Shown: in pieces, positions 20,933-32,495 of the stretch
How positions within the stretch are numbered: position 1 is the first letter of the stretch
How the letters are laid out: the number at the start of each line of letters is the position of its first letter
Source: Schoenoplectus triqueter
Lineage: Eukaryota > Streptophyta > Magnoliopsida > Poales > Cyperaceae
Assembly (NCBI GenBank): GCA_964058805.1
Contig: CAXKVV010002154.1
Location: 96,001-160,000 of the forward strand
Direction of reading: 5' to 3'
Length of the DNA stretch: 64,000 nucleotides
Translations under genes and position numbers: made by a program
The notes under the pieces: model-generated
The model's database searches: none
What the model saw: the letters and a program-made list of their open reading frames with translations, nothing else
Told to the model about the DNA's origin: nothing

Positions 20933-23086
20933 CAATGCCCAAGAGCTCGGACAATTGCATAGAACTCTTTGTCATATGTAGTGTAGTTCTTACGTGAATC
21001 TGAAAGCTTTTCACTAAAGAAGGCAATAGGTCGACCTTCTTGATTGAGAACCGCACCAATGCCAACACCAGATGCATCACATTCAAGCTCAAAAATATTC
21101 TCAAAGTTGGGCAAAGTAAGAATTGGGGCTGCTGTCATCTTCTCCTTGATGAGTTGAAAGCTCTTTTCAGCTTCCTTTGTCCATTTGAATACTCCTCCTT
21201 TCAAGCACTCAGTGATTGGAGAGACAAGAGTGCTGAAATCTCGAATGAACCGGCAATAAAATGAGGCCAATCCATGAAAACTCCTCACATCGTGAATGTT
21301 GGTTGGTATTGGCCATGAAACAATTGCATCCACCTTAGAAGGATCAACATGAATACCCTCAGCTGAAACCACATAGCCTAGAAACACCAAGTTGCTGGTT
21401 AGAAACTCGCACTTCTTGAGGTTGATGTAGAGTTTCTGTTCAGCTAGCACTTCAAAGACTTGGCAAAGGTGTTCCAAATGCTCTTCTTTACCCGTGCTAT
21501 ACACGAGTATATCATCAAAATAGACCACCACAAATCTGCCAATAAAAGACTTAAACACCAAATTCATTATTCTCATAAAAGTACTAGGAGCATTAGAGAG
21601 TCCGAATGGCATCACCAACCACTCAAACAATCCATCACGGGTCTTAAATACCGTCTTCCATTCATCACCAGGCCTCATACGAATCTGATGGTACCCACTT
21701 CTAAGATCAATCTTTGAAAACACACTAGCACCATGGAGCTGATCTAGCATGTCATCTAGACGAGGAATAGGGAAGCGATACTTGATAGTAATCTTGTTGA
21801 CCGCTCTACTATCCACACACATGCGAAAAGAACCATCTTTCTTTGGCACAAGCAAGGCTGGAACTGCACAAGGACTCATGCTTTCACGCACCAAACCCTT
21901 TCTCAACAACTCATCTACTTGCCTCTGTAACTCGGCATTTTCTGTTGGGTTCATTCGGTAGGCTGCTTTGTTTGGCAAAACTGCACCAGGAACAAAATCT
22001 ATGCAGTGTTGCACACTCCTCATTGGAGGTAAACCTGCTGGAATTTCATCTGGAACAAGGTTCTGAAATTGTTCAAGTAAAGGTACCACTGGTCCAGGTA
22101 TTAGAGTACTTCTGTAACCCTTAACTTCTTTCACCACTAATGCAAAGGCTATTTGGGATTCTTCAAAAATTTCAGTAAATTCATATTTTAAGAGAATGAA
22201 ATTGCTATCCTTGAGGGCTGGTTTAGATTTCATTTCCATTCTAGAAGGACCCAAAGTAATCTTAGCACCATTCAGCTCAAAAGAATAAGTGTTTTTAAAA
22301 CCGTCATGGTGTACCTTTCTATCAAACTGCCAAGGCCTCCCCAAAAGTAAATGACAAGCATCCATAGGAACTACATCACACCATACCTCATCTCGGTACT
22401 TCTCACCAATAGAAAAATTTACCAAACAACGCTGGTCAACTTGCACACATTTACCCTTTTCCAACCAAGAGAGTTTGTACGGTTTTGGGTGCTTTTCAGT
22501 TTTAAGCGGCAACTTTTGTACCATAATTTCAGAAACAACATTCTCACAACTCCCGCTATCAATGATAACATCGCATACCTTCCCATGAGAGGTGCATCGT
22601 GTATTGAAGATATTGTTACGGAGTCACACATCATCTTGAACGGGACTGGAATTCAGCACACGCATAATCACCAACATCTCACCCGTATCTCCATAAATGA
22701 CATCCTCCTCATCTGCTGCCTCATCAAACACGGGTGGAGAATCAAAATCTGTTTGTTCCTCTTCTAGGGGTTCTTCAACAATGGTAAATACCCGCTGGTT
22801 TGGGCACTCGGACATGATGTGACCGTACCCTTTGCACCGATAGCATTGAACAGCTTTAGGGGTTGGTTTAGAGGGTCCTGCGGTTGCGGTTTTTGCTGAA
22901 AATTTGGCCACTGCACTTGATGTTGGTTTGGCTGATTGCGTACTGCTCCCATGACTTGTTGGATGGCCTCGATTGAGAACTCGGCTACCACCAAAGCTCG
23001 CTGTTTTTCTGACTTCTTTCTCCTTGAGTTGTTTTTCAACTTTTGTGGCAAGTTTAAACACATCATGATAAGAGATAAAGGGCTGT
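20933..23086 (-). pseudogene. CRM gag C-terminus, protease, RT, RNase H start (older copy)
   Basis: Minus-strand pol of the older CRM element upstream of the nested insertion. From 23086 downward: truncated gag C-terminus, CCHC knuckle, an in-frame TGA at 22624-22626 where the nested copy has Trp (DDVW), protease, RT with YFDDILVYS (near 21510), and RNase H up to the insertion at 20932. Apart from that stop the frame 20908-22524 is open. The sequence is very similar to the nested copy. It ends at 23086, fused to Tat RNase H. Confidence 0.88.
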
Positions 23087-25256
23087 ATATTATTTAAGTC
23101 GCATGATGGTAGGGGCAGAACACGGATATTCGCCGATCGAGAAGCATTGTTTAGCCTTAATCTTTGCGGTAAAGAAATTAAGGCATTACATGCTAGCCCA
23201 TAAAATCATTTTAATATCCAAGGTGGACCCCCTCAAATACCTGATGACTCGGCCAATGTTGACGGGTAGGCTGGCCAAATGGGCGATCATTCTTACTGAG
23301 TTTGACATCATCTACACACCGCAAAAGGCGATCAAGGGGCAGGCGCTGGCAGACTTCTTAGCTGCACATCCGATTCAAGATGACTCTCCATTAAAATGTG
23401 ACTTTCCCGACGAGGAAACTCTACATGTTGAAGAAGGAAATCCTATATGGGAGTTGTACTTTGATGGTGCCTCATCGATCAAGCCGATCGCAGGCCCGGG
23501 AATTCCAACTGTGCGAGCTGGCGCAGGACTAGTCTTCGTGACCCCGGAAGGCGGGATAATACGACATTCTCTAGCTTTAACCGAACCATGCACAAATAAT
23601 GAAGCAGAGTATGAGGCACTTATCGCCGGACTAGAGCTATCACTGGAGCTAGAAATCAAAGCTGTGCGCATCTTTGGGGATTCACAGTTGATAATAAATC
23701 AAATAATTGGCGAATACAAAGTCCTAAAGCTGGAGCTAATACAATATCACCAGAAGGCCATGGAATTAATGAAGAAAATCCCGTACGTGTCCATTGAGAA
23801 GGTCACGAGGGCTGTGAATGGTGAAGCAGATGCGTTGGCCAAACTCGCCAAGGAGCTGGGTGAACCAACAGAGCCGGAAATCCACATCATCGTCCGCAAT
23901 AGAAGGCCATTATCATTGTGTCAGACGACAAACAATGCAAATAATGAAGGTACTGGGCTAGAAAAGATGGAATGCCAAGAAACAATGATAACTGAAGAAG
24001 ACGATGATTGGAGACAACCGTTCATCGAATATTTCCGGCATGGCACCCTCCCTAAAGACAAAAGAATCGCTGATCAACTAAGAAAGCGGGTACTACGATA
24101 TGCGTATGTGGGCAATACGCTATACCGTAGGTCTTATGATCAACTATGGCTGAGATGCGTATCAGGGCCTGAAGCCGAGCAGGTTATGAAAGAAATTCAC
24201 TCCGGGCTATGCGGAGCACATCAGTCTGGGCCAAAAATGAAGTTAAAAATCAAGCGAATGGGGAATTATTGGCCCACGATGGTGGCTGATTGTGAAGAGC
24301 ACGCAAAGAAGTGCCGCATGTGCTAGATACATGGCCCTTTTATACATCAAGCGCCAAACCCGTTGCACCCCACAGTAGCATCCTGGCCATTTAATATGTG
24401 GGGCACAGACATAGTGGGGCCCATAGACCCTCCTAAGTCAAGAGGTCACCGGTTCATCTTGGCGGCAACGGATTACTTTACCAAATGGGCCGAAGCCATT
24501 CCACTTAAAGAAGTCAAAGCATCTGATGTGGTTAAGTTCTTCAAGACACACATCCTCTACCGATTCGGCACCCCACAACGAATAATATCTGATAACGGGA
24601 CGGCCTTCAAGATCTCTAAAGTCTATGCCCTGGCGGAGCAATTTAACATTGACTGGAGATTCTCATCCATTTATAACCCGAGAGCCAACGGCCTGGCCGA
24701 AGCCTTTAACAAAACCCTGATCAATATTATGAAAAAGACCGTGGACGGCAACCAACGAGACTGGGATAATCGTCTACAGGAGGCATTATGGGCTTATCGA
24801 ACCACGTACCGTACGCCTACGCAAGCTACCCCGTATTCTTTGGCTTTTGGGGTTGAAGCCGTTCTCCCTCTTGAGGTGGAATTACCGTCATTGCGGGTGG
24901 CTATGCAAAATGATATGACCATGGATGAATGCCAACAACTTAGATTGGACGAGTTGGATGCCATGGACGAGAAGAGATTAATAGCCCAGCAGAATCTTGA
25001 GATATATCAGGCAAAAATGGCAAGGGCTTATGACAAAATGGCGTGAGTCAGGGCATTTCAACAAGGGGAGCTTGTTCTTGTCCTTAAGAGGCCAATTATT
25101 GGCCGGCACATTGGCCCAAAATTTTCTCCGAATTGGGAAGGGCCATATGTAATTGAGAAGGTATACGGGGGCGGCGCATACCAACTCATAGACCATGAAG
25201 GTGAAAGGCCCATGCCACCGATTAATGGGCGATATCTGAAGAAGTACTACACATAG
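23087..25256 (+). pseudogene. Tat pol: RNase H, archaeal-like RNase H, integrase (copy B)
   Basis: Begins mid-RNase H just after the CRM remnant (GAEHGYSPIEKHCLALIFAV). A second RNase H of the archaeal-like type follows (ELYFDGASS at about 23455, TNNEAEYEALIAG, FGDSQLIINQ, NGEADALAKLA), the marker of the Tat lineage. Integrase follows: HHCC region (H ... H ... CRMC), DDE core (D in GTDIVGPID, D in ISDNGTAF, E in NGLAEAFNK) and C-terminal domain (GPYVIEKVYGGGAYQL). The natural stop is 25254-25256. Premature TAG at 24324 (Gln in copy D) and TGA at 25044 (Arg in copy D) kill it. RT is missing upstream. Confidence 0.88.
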
Positions 25257-27000
25257 CCCGGAGCGGGGCCGATCGAATAGTATTTATTGTAAATAAATAA
25301 GGAGGAAATAAGTGTTCGCTTACACACACGTGCACGAAACACAAACCCATGTCTAACCTCCACTTTTGCATAAAAATCTCAAAAACCTTACTTGCGCATC
25401 TGTAAATAGAATGCATCCAAAGATCTAAAACCACACAAATACATTTAGCCCTACAACAAAATAAACAAAATAGAATAAAAGATTTCAATGCCAAAACCAC
25501 GCGAGAATGTAAGGCGAGAGCCTTGGTGTTTGGGCTCATAATACAAATACCACTGGGTTTGTCCATTTGATACAGAATAAACACAAAAATGGGCAGGGTT
25601 TGCAGTTTGTCCCTCAAACTATCTGTTGCCCAATGACGAAAGTTGCTCATATTGGTCGCCTGCGGCGCAAGCCAAGGGATAGGTCGAGCAAATTGGTGGC
25701 TAGTGAATAGTCGCTTCCGAGGGCATATAAATAAATAACTCTCGTATTATTAGTAACATGTATCACTAATAACAAAAAAAAATCTGCTCTCTTCTAATAA
25801 AATAAAAGGATATCTAAGTAAAACAATAAAAACCTATTTTCCTTACTCATCAATCAAAAAAAAAATAATAAAAAAATAATAAAATCTTTTCAATAAGGGG
25901 TTGCCACCTTTGTCCCCGACACCACGAGTGTTATACAAAGCCAGGTTGGGTGCATTCATCCGTAAAAGCACCACACGCCCAAAGAAATGATGTGTCATAA
26001 TCCCACGGCGCATCATGGAGGGGTCAGATTAAGGGTTTATGCTTGTACCCGACATTTCATGTTAAACAAAGCGGCTCGCTTAAAGAAGTGACTTAGGTCA
26101 TGGAGAGCGGACCTACCCGATGAAAGCCTGTCTCGCGGGGATGCGTGATGGATGTTTGAGGGTAGCCAAAATATAAAAAACCAGGTTGGGTACATTCATC
26201 CGCAAAAGTACCACACGCCCAAGGAGGTGATCTGTTTCTAATCCCAAAATAGATCATGGAGGGGTCAGATTAAGGGTTTACGCTTTTGCCCGACATTCAG
26301 TGTCAAATAAAGTAATTCGCTTAAAGAAGTGACTCAGGTCATGGAAGCGGACCTACCCGATGAAAGCCTGTCTCGCAGGGATGCGTGATGGATGTTTGAG
26401 GGTAGGACCCCCACAAAACAAATTGAGTGGAGATGAGTGAATGTGAGTTTCCACTTTAGCACGCAACGGTGCATAAATGAGGGGAGAGTGGGTGAGCTTC
26501 CACAAATAAATGTCAACTAAATATACAAGGAGCATCCACAAAATGGTGTTATCAATTGCATCCATAATCCAATTGATACTGGTAAGTTTATCCATCAGTA
26601 ATAAAGGGATAAACGGGTTTATTCTGTACCCGGCCTAGGGGTCAATACAGACAGGTTCGGTATCCGTAAAATACCACGGTTACTTGAGTTCTGTATTGTA
26701 ATAAATAAGGAAAAACATGCATAGAATAAATGTAATAGGATGTTGTAAAATTTTCCTTTTATTATGTTAGACACTGCGAGAGAATGAAGCAGTTGTAATC
26801 GAGCGCTTTTACAAATAAGATTGGAGGTGCATAGCATGAAATCAATAAAATACTTCCTCGCGCTGCAGAGGAAGTGACGAAGGGATAACAATAAAGGCAA
26901 GCATCATCCACAACAAAGAGATCAAAGATAACAAGTGTCAAGGCATCCTATACCAAGTATAGCAAAAGAAAAGGAGAAAAGAAGAAATGAAAAGTACAAT
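25257..27000 (+). other. Non-coding 3' region between integrase and antisense PMD gene (copy B)
   Basis: About 1.7 kb shared with copy D (38817-40544) and copy E (54824-56555, inverted). It contains the 240-bp dimer listed next, a GGTAT ... ATACC hairpin near 26660, and the likely 3' flank of the PMD gene (AATAAA-type signals on the minus strand). No plausible coding frame. Confidence 0.7.
25941..26415 (+). repeat. 240-bp tandem dimer downstream of integrase
   Basis: Two units beginning CCAGGTTGGGT (25941 and 26181). Each contains TAGGTC ... GACCTA (26094-26099 with 26110-26115 in unit 1) nested next to CTACCC ... GGGTAG. Copies at 39499/39738 (period 239) and 55636/55876 (period 240, inverted) keep the dimer. 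Confidence 0.8.
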
Positions 27001-30000
27001 CTACGGGCCCAAAAAGCGGGACTCCAGCTCTAATAGCACAGTGCTAATGGTCTCCAGATAAGCATGGAGGGAGTGCCTATCCTCCTCTGAAGTCGCCTCG
27101 AAATCCAAGAACTGAGAGAAGGCACTATCCCGGGCACTCGAATGAATCTGCAGCTCCAGGAGACGTCCCGCCAGATGTCGAGAGAAGCCCTCTACTGACA
27201 ATCTGTGGTCCTCTAGCTCCTGCACGAGCAGTCGAGCGGGCCCACCACTGACTCCCATAGAGCGGAGAGTGGCACAAGAAGAGAGCCGCTGAAGATAGCG
27301 GAGTCGAGCAGCCTCCAAGTGCCTGCGCAGCTCATGGATCTCCAACTCGTGCTGGTATACGAGAGAGCTCGCATCCTGATAAGCCCCGAGCAGCTCCTCA
27401 CACCTCCTAGAAATGAAGGTACTCTCGAGACGAGGTGCAATGAGTAGAGCTGGCGCGATGGTATCCCGCATCAGCCTATACCAATCGAAGGAAAAGTCAT
27501 CGGGCAGGGACTCCAAGATCTCGAAATCTAGCGGATAGTCTCCGAAGAAGGTGTCTCGGAGTGCATCCGCCAGCGCGGCCAAGGCGAGCTTCACATCCCT
27601 CAATATAACATCTACAAATAAGATAAATGGGTTAGACAAGTTGTTATAATCAAAGAAGAAATAGAAGGAAGAGAAGATCTAACCTATCGCCTCGTCGCCT
27701 GAGACTGGCGGGACTGAATCAGGGATAGGGATGTCGGTCGCCTCAGGAGGACCCGCAGGTGCACCAGACCCGGCTACAAAATAAAATGAAAAGCATAAGT
27801 ATATGAAAAGTAAAGTACGGGCAAATGACAAAAGAAGTATAAGGTACCGGGAGAGGCATGAGGCTCGATGAGACCCTCACTAGCCGGGACCTCCGTCTCT
27901 GGGCTGTGGAATAGCTGCTCCACTAACCAATTCTCATCCAGCTCTGAGTCATAATCGACTGCAGCCTGCTCAGTCGAGTCCTCCACCCGACTAACCGATG
28001 AGACTATGCCATCTGTAGCCACGAAAGGCTGCCTGTCAGGAGATGAAGAGACATGAAATGGCCCTCCCTCGATCAAGAGTGGCTCGTCGCCTGCGGGCTC
28101 GACAGCCAATGGACTCCCCTGCTCGAAAGAAGCCTCCTCTGATCTAGTAAGAGTGAACACTGGCTCCAAAACCACGTCAAATGAGTCGCCATCTCCAGTG
28201 GGTACCAGTAAGATCGACGGTGAGGCAGGGCCGTCATGAAAGAAAGACTCTTAACGATGTGGAGATGCCATGTCATCGGCCTCAGGGCCTGTAAAATCTA
28301 CATGTAAGGATGAAAATACTGATGCATATTGGCAACTAAGTATTAAATGAAGCACACGAACCTGCGACGGCAAGGTCGGTGCAAAATCCTGAAAGGGCAG
28401 TGCTCGCCGGCGCCGGTGAATCTGCTATGATGTCATCTCGGGCTGCCTCTAAAGGAGATGTCCCGCGAGCTAGAAAATAAACCTTAATCAGAGCTGTAAA
28501 TGAAGTGCGCCCGAATAAGGATAGGCGAGTCAGTAAAGAAAATCACCCGGAATGGGAGAAGGGAAAGAAGATAGGGAAAGCGGCCGAGAAGCGCCATCTC
28601 GATCTCTCTCCACGGTGGCTGGAGCCGGTGGCTCGACAGGTGGCTGCGAATGAACGCCAACTACTCGTGGGCGAGGGACTGAGAACCCAGGCTCCGCATG
28701 ATCATACTCGTAAGCCAACTCTGAATCAAAAAGAGAATTGGTTGAGATGAAACGAGGCTTATCAAAAGGAAACAACCTAAAGGGATGATGAAGTGTACCT
28801 GTGAGAATAGTCCTAATAGAAGCACGAGAAAACCGGCTGTCCAAACCCTGGAAATCGACAGGCTCTGCGGCAATGGCCGGAAAAGGGCTGCGATCACGCG
28901 AGACGGTGCCATCTAATAGAGGCTGGTCATCTCGCGGACATGTACTCCGGACGACCACCGGAGGAGTATACGACTGGTAAGAGCGAATAGCCTCATAATA
29001 CCACTGCTGGTAACGCCTTGAGAAGGTGGAAGCCCTAGAAGTGGATACCATCTGGTAGCGAGTGCCTGTGCCTAGTCGGAAGAGGTGAGTGTAACACCAT
29101 CCGATCCCCTCCAAATCGGCTGCCAAAGATATAGGGCGGAGAAGAGGCGCTGGAATATCCTGATCCAAGCCAAACTGATGCGCGCATTGATGCGGCGAAT
29201 ATGGCTCGATGAACATATAATCGCCCAATCTGAGGGGAAGGAAGCCCTGACGAATACTGATCAGGTACTCCAAGTCGATAGGCCTAGCTCGGATGCTAGA
29301 AGAGTTAGAAGAGGGAACCCTGCCGTCAATCACCATCCTGTCGGCAACCCTAGCTGCCCCACGGGCCACTGATCTATCTCGAGAGAAGCGCAGATGGTCT
29401 CGGCTCCTAAAGAATCTATACCGAGCAGCCTCCGGAGTCAATGAAGCTGGCTGCACCCCAGCCAAGTCACTCAGTAAAGGTAGGCGGTCTCGCAGCGTAA
29501 CCGCCATGCCAGGATCATATGAACCAGACCAGTGTAAATGGAGTCATCCGCTAATCAGATGCCATGGAATCAGCTCCTGGCACTGTGAAGGACTACGGGA
29601 TGAAGTCAGACCGCGGAGACATCTGTAAATGTTGGCCAGTACAGGCACGGCCAAAGAAATCCTATCGCCACGCGCAATCAGGCTCGCCATGACGAACACT
29701 GAAGGCCGAATGGTGTATGCGGGGGAGCTAGGCAATAAGAAATAGCAGATCCACCAAGAGATGAAGGCGGTCAGATAAGTCTCCCGATCCACGTCATGTG
29801 AACACAGGGTATCCTGAGAAGGGATAGGGCCATCATAATGAATATCGTGCCGACCTGTACCAAATGGATCCCTGGTGGAAGCCAAGCCCGTAGGGCGAGT
29901 ATGGACCCGGTCGGTGAAATAGGCGATCCAATGCCTGAATGGGACTCCGGGATGCCCCCTCCGTAAATGATAATAAATCTCATAAGTCCTCTGCAAAGAA

Positions 30001-30704
30001 GGCAGAAATCGAGTGAAGTCTCCCGAGTCAGCGGGTGAGACCATGAACTCGTCATAGAAATGGTCAAAGATCGGCAGCCCGGTCAACTGCTGTATCTCCA
30101 GGAGGGTCGGAGTCAGCTCCCGGTCATCGATGAACAAAGTATTGGTGGAGTAGTTCCACCTCTCACAAAAGGCCCGTAGCCAAGGTGTGTCGATATGATA
30201 ATGGAACATCGACAAAAAGACCGAGTCATATATCCCGGCTCGCCTAAGCAGAGTCCTCTCCCGCATGAGCATATACCGGGTCCACTCTAGCTGATAGCCA
30301 TGGCACTCTAAGGGAGTGATGAAGGGAGCAGTGGTCCATCTGTGAGCCTCCCCGTCAATAATCTCCTTGCCCAGGATATGTGTCAAAGGAGCTGTAGAAG
30401 CAACGCCTAAGGGCTGAAGGGGCATGATGTCATGAGGCTGATCATCTCTAAAGAATAAACCGCCGCCTCGCGGGTAGACAGGAGTCACTCGGATGGCTGA
30501 GATGAGGGGAGTCCAGTCACTAGGATCCTCATAAAAAGAATGATAATGACTCAAGGGGCGACGCGGAATGGCGTCATGAGAAGAAACTACAATACCCGAA
30601 GAAGAGAAGACGTCATGAGAAATGAAGAGATAGATGATAAGGAACAATGCACCAAGACAAGCCTTTCGAGCGTTCAAGGCTCGTCTTGGTGGGTGGCTCT
30701 TTGT
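27001..30704 (-). pseudogene. Plant mobile domain (PMD) gene, antisense in Tat copy B
   Basis: Five exons by alignment with copy E: 30704-28547, 28469-28362, 28288-27848, 27773-27684, 27611-27001. All four introns (77, 73, 74 and 72 nt) are GT-AG and in phase 1. Exon 1 encodes a PMD-type (aminotransferase-like, PF10536-like) domain: LLRRAGIYDSVFLSMFHYH, then LFIDDRELTPTLLEIQQL. Exons 2-4 are acidic and Ser/Pro-rich. Exon 5 is helical and Leu/Arg-rich (HELRRHLEAARLRYLQRL), likely a coiled coil, ending SRFLGP. The frame opens at 30704 without an ATG; the first in-frame ATG is about 85 codons after the TTG at 30677, so the start is uncertain. Defects: TGA at 29546-29544 (Trp in copy E) and TAA at 28253-28251 in exon 3. 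PMD proteins of plants (MAIN/MAIL1) act in transposon silencing; the role here is unknown. Confidence 0.8.
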
Positions 30705-31130
30705 TTACCCTTGAAAAATTCCAAAGATGAATAGATGAATAAATGAAAATAAAATCAATGATTAATGATAAATCATAAGAAGAGGGAAGAAGAGAAATCA
30801 AGGAAGAGATGGCCCACTGATCGGAAGAAGTCGCTGATGGAACTCCGGAACAACTTTATTTGTCCCACAATGGAATTATGGGCATGAAGTGAAGAGTATA
30901 AATACCCCCACTATTCTCTATCCACTCAGCATGAGTGACAGCCGAGAGAATCGAGGGAGAGAGGAGATCTCTCGGGTGTCACCATGTGATTATATCTTTT
31001 CTGACAAGTGGGACCCACCTGGCAGTCCCTTGTAGATGGACCTAACAACATAAACCTAGCCTATCTGATGGGTCATCCATGTGACCATTTTTCACTGACA
31101 GGTGGACCCCACACCTCAGTGACCTATTAA
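30705..31130 (-). promoter_or_regulatory. Promoter region of antisense PMD gene (copy B)
   Basis: Directly upstream of the PMD frame. A TATA-like GGGGGTATTTATACTC reads on the minus strand at about 30892-30907, followed by a conserved GTCCCACAA and CTCCGGAGTTCC stretch. Copy E has three such modules; here the block looks shortened to one TATA module plus a second GGTGGGTCCCACTTGTCAG element. Confidence 0.5.
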
Positions 31131-32477
31131 AGGAGTCAGAATTGAACCCTGAGAATCTATCACTATAGCAAACCCTAAGAACTAAAGCAGTATAATCCCT
31201 ATGCTACATGAAATGATGTCAATGCCAAGCTAGTATTCTGATACAACTAGTCATGAGAAATTTCAAATGTGATTTTGCTTTCAAGGCTGATCTGGTGCCA
31301 AAGCTGTGAGCAACCACCTAACCATGCTTTGATTTGTGTCAATGACTGATAAGTAGTCAGTTCTTTGACCAAGTCACCCTCATGTTAAGGGATTGGAAGT
31401 CAATTTCACAAGACTGATCAGGTGCCAAAGCTGGGAGCAACCATCTGATCCAGTCTAGATTTGTATCAACTGTTGACATGTAATCAATTGTTGATCAGAT
31501 CAAACCCTAATGAATATCAATATAAGTCTAATTGGTATTTAGTTATGGTGGTTTCTGCAAGAGAGAGATAATTGGCAGAGACACAGAGCTACAATTGAAA
31601 TCTGGGATTAATTCTGAAGAAGAAATAGGGTTTTATGGATAAAAGAATTTTTAATTCAGAGAGGCAAGGGTAAAAATGGAATTAAAAATTACAGGGATGA
31701 TCACCATGAATTTAGGAATTTTTGATGAAAATTTCATGATTTTTAGATAAGTGGAGCTATCAGAATAAATTCAGGAAAAATAAAACAGATTAAAAAGGAA
31801 AGATCAAGGGCTGAGATTTGATCAAGGCAGCTCTGGGTGCAATCTGGGGACAAAGACTCATCTGGGTGCAAACTGGGGATCCTAAGCACACTTACACAGA
31901 ATCAGAGAAGAGAGAGGGTGTGACACGTGTCAGCATCTCACTGGGCCACCTCATGCCACGTGTCAGCACCCCATTGGTCCACCTCAGCCATGTGGGCCCC
32001 ACCACCATACTGACCTGACATGTGGGCCCCACCAACATGCCGCGTGGCAAGACCTGACAGGCCCACCTCACCCCTCCATATGCCACATGGCAACACCACA
32101 GCAACACACCTCACCCCTCCATATGCCACATGGCAACACCACAGCATCACACCTCAACACTCCAGTGCCATATGGCAGCTGGCCATTGGTGCCACATCAC
32201 AGGGGACTAAGCCACATGGCACTACACTACAGAGCCACCTCAGCATGCTTAACACTAATGCATATGATTAATGAGGTTATTAGACAAATGGACCTATCAG
32301 AGTGTGCCAAGTCAGATTAATTAGATTTAAGCAGGGGGTTAATCAATCCACAGCTGGACTAATGGGCCGAGATTCATATACTTACATATGGGGCCCATGT
32401 GTAAGGTTTATGAGTGTACAGCTTATACAGATGACCATGAGCCAAGCCCATGCGCAAGAACAAACAGAAATTTAAAC
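31131..32477 (-). other. Far-upstream PMD region with CACGTG/ACGT and GGCCCAC motifs
   Basis: Non-coding, conserved with 49002-50330 (inverted). 31905-32250 is crowded with GACACGTGTC, CCACGTGTC, TGTGGGCCCCAC and CCACATGGCA words. A 43-bp unit starting CACCTCACCCC is repeated at 32064 and 32107, with a third start at 32150. The ACGT cores resemble G-box elements and TGGGCC resembles site II elements. No coding sequence. Confidence 0.5.
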
Positions 32478-32495
32478 CAAGGAGAAAAGGAGATA
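32478..32495 (+). other. Polypurine tract before LTR C
   Basis: AACCAAGGAGAAAAGGAGATA-type purine run ending at the TGTACC that starts LTR C. The mirrored site in copy E (48985-49001, minus) has AAGAGAAAAGGAGATG before the same TGTACC. Confidence 0.65.

Larger units (their letters stand above)
14023..23086 (-). mobile_element. CRM-lineage chromovirus, 5'-truncated, split by a nested relative
   Basis: Older CRM-type Ty3/gypsy element on the minus strand. It keeps its 3' LTR (14023-14684), integrase, RNase H, RT, protease and the C-terminal part of gag. It ends abruptly at about 23086 inside gag, so the 5' LTR and gag N-terminus are gone. The nested copy 16156-20927 interrupts RNase H. At 14022 the flank is gag of Tat copy B and at 23087 it is RNase H of a Tat element. 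The intervening Tat RT is missing, so a deletion removed both the CRM 5' end and Tat sequence. Confidence 0.85.

Noticed and set aside
14023..23086. Two separate minus-strand CRM fragments
   Set aside because: The GTCTC duplication and continuous RNase H after removing 16156-20927 show they are one split element.
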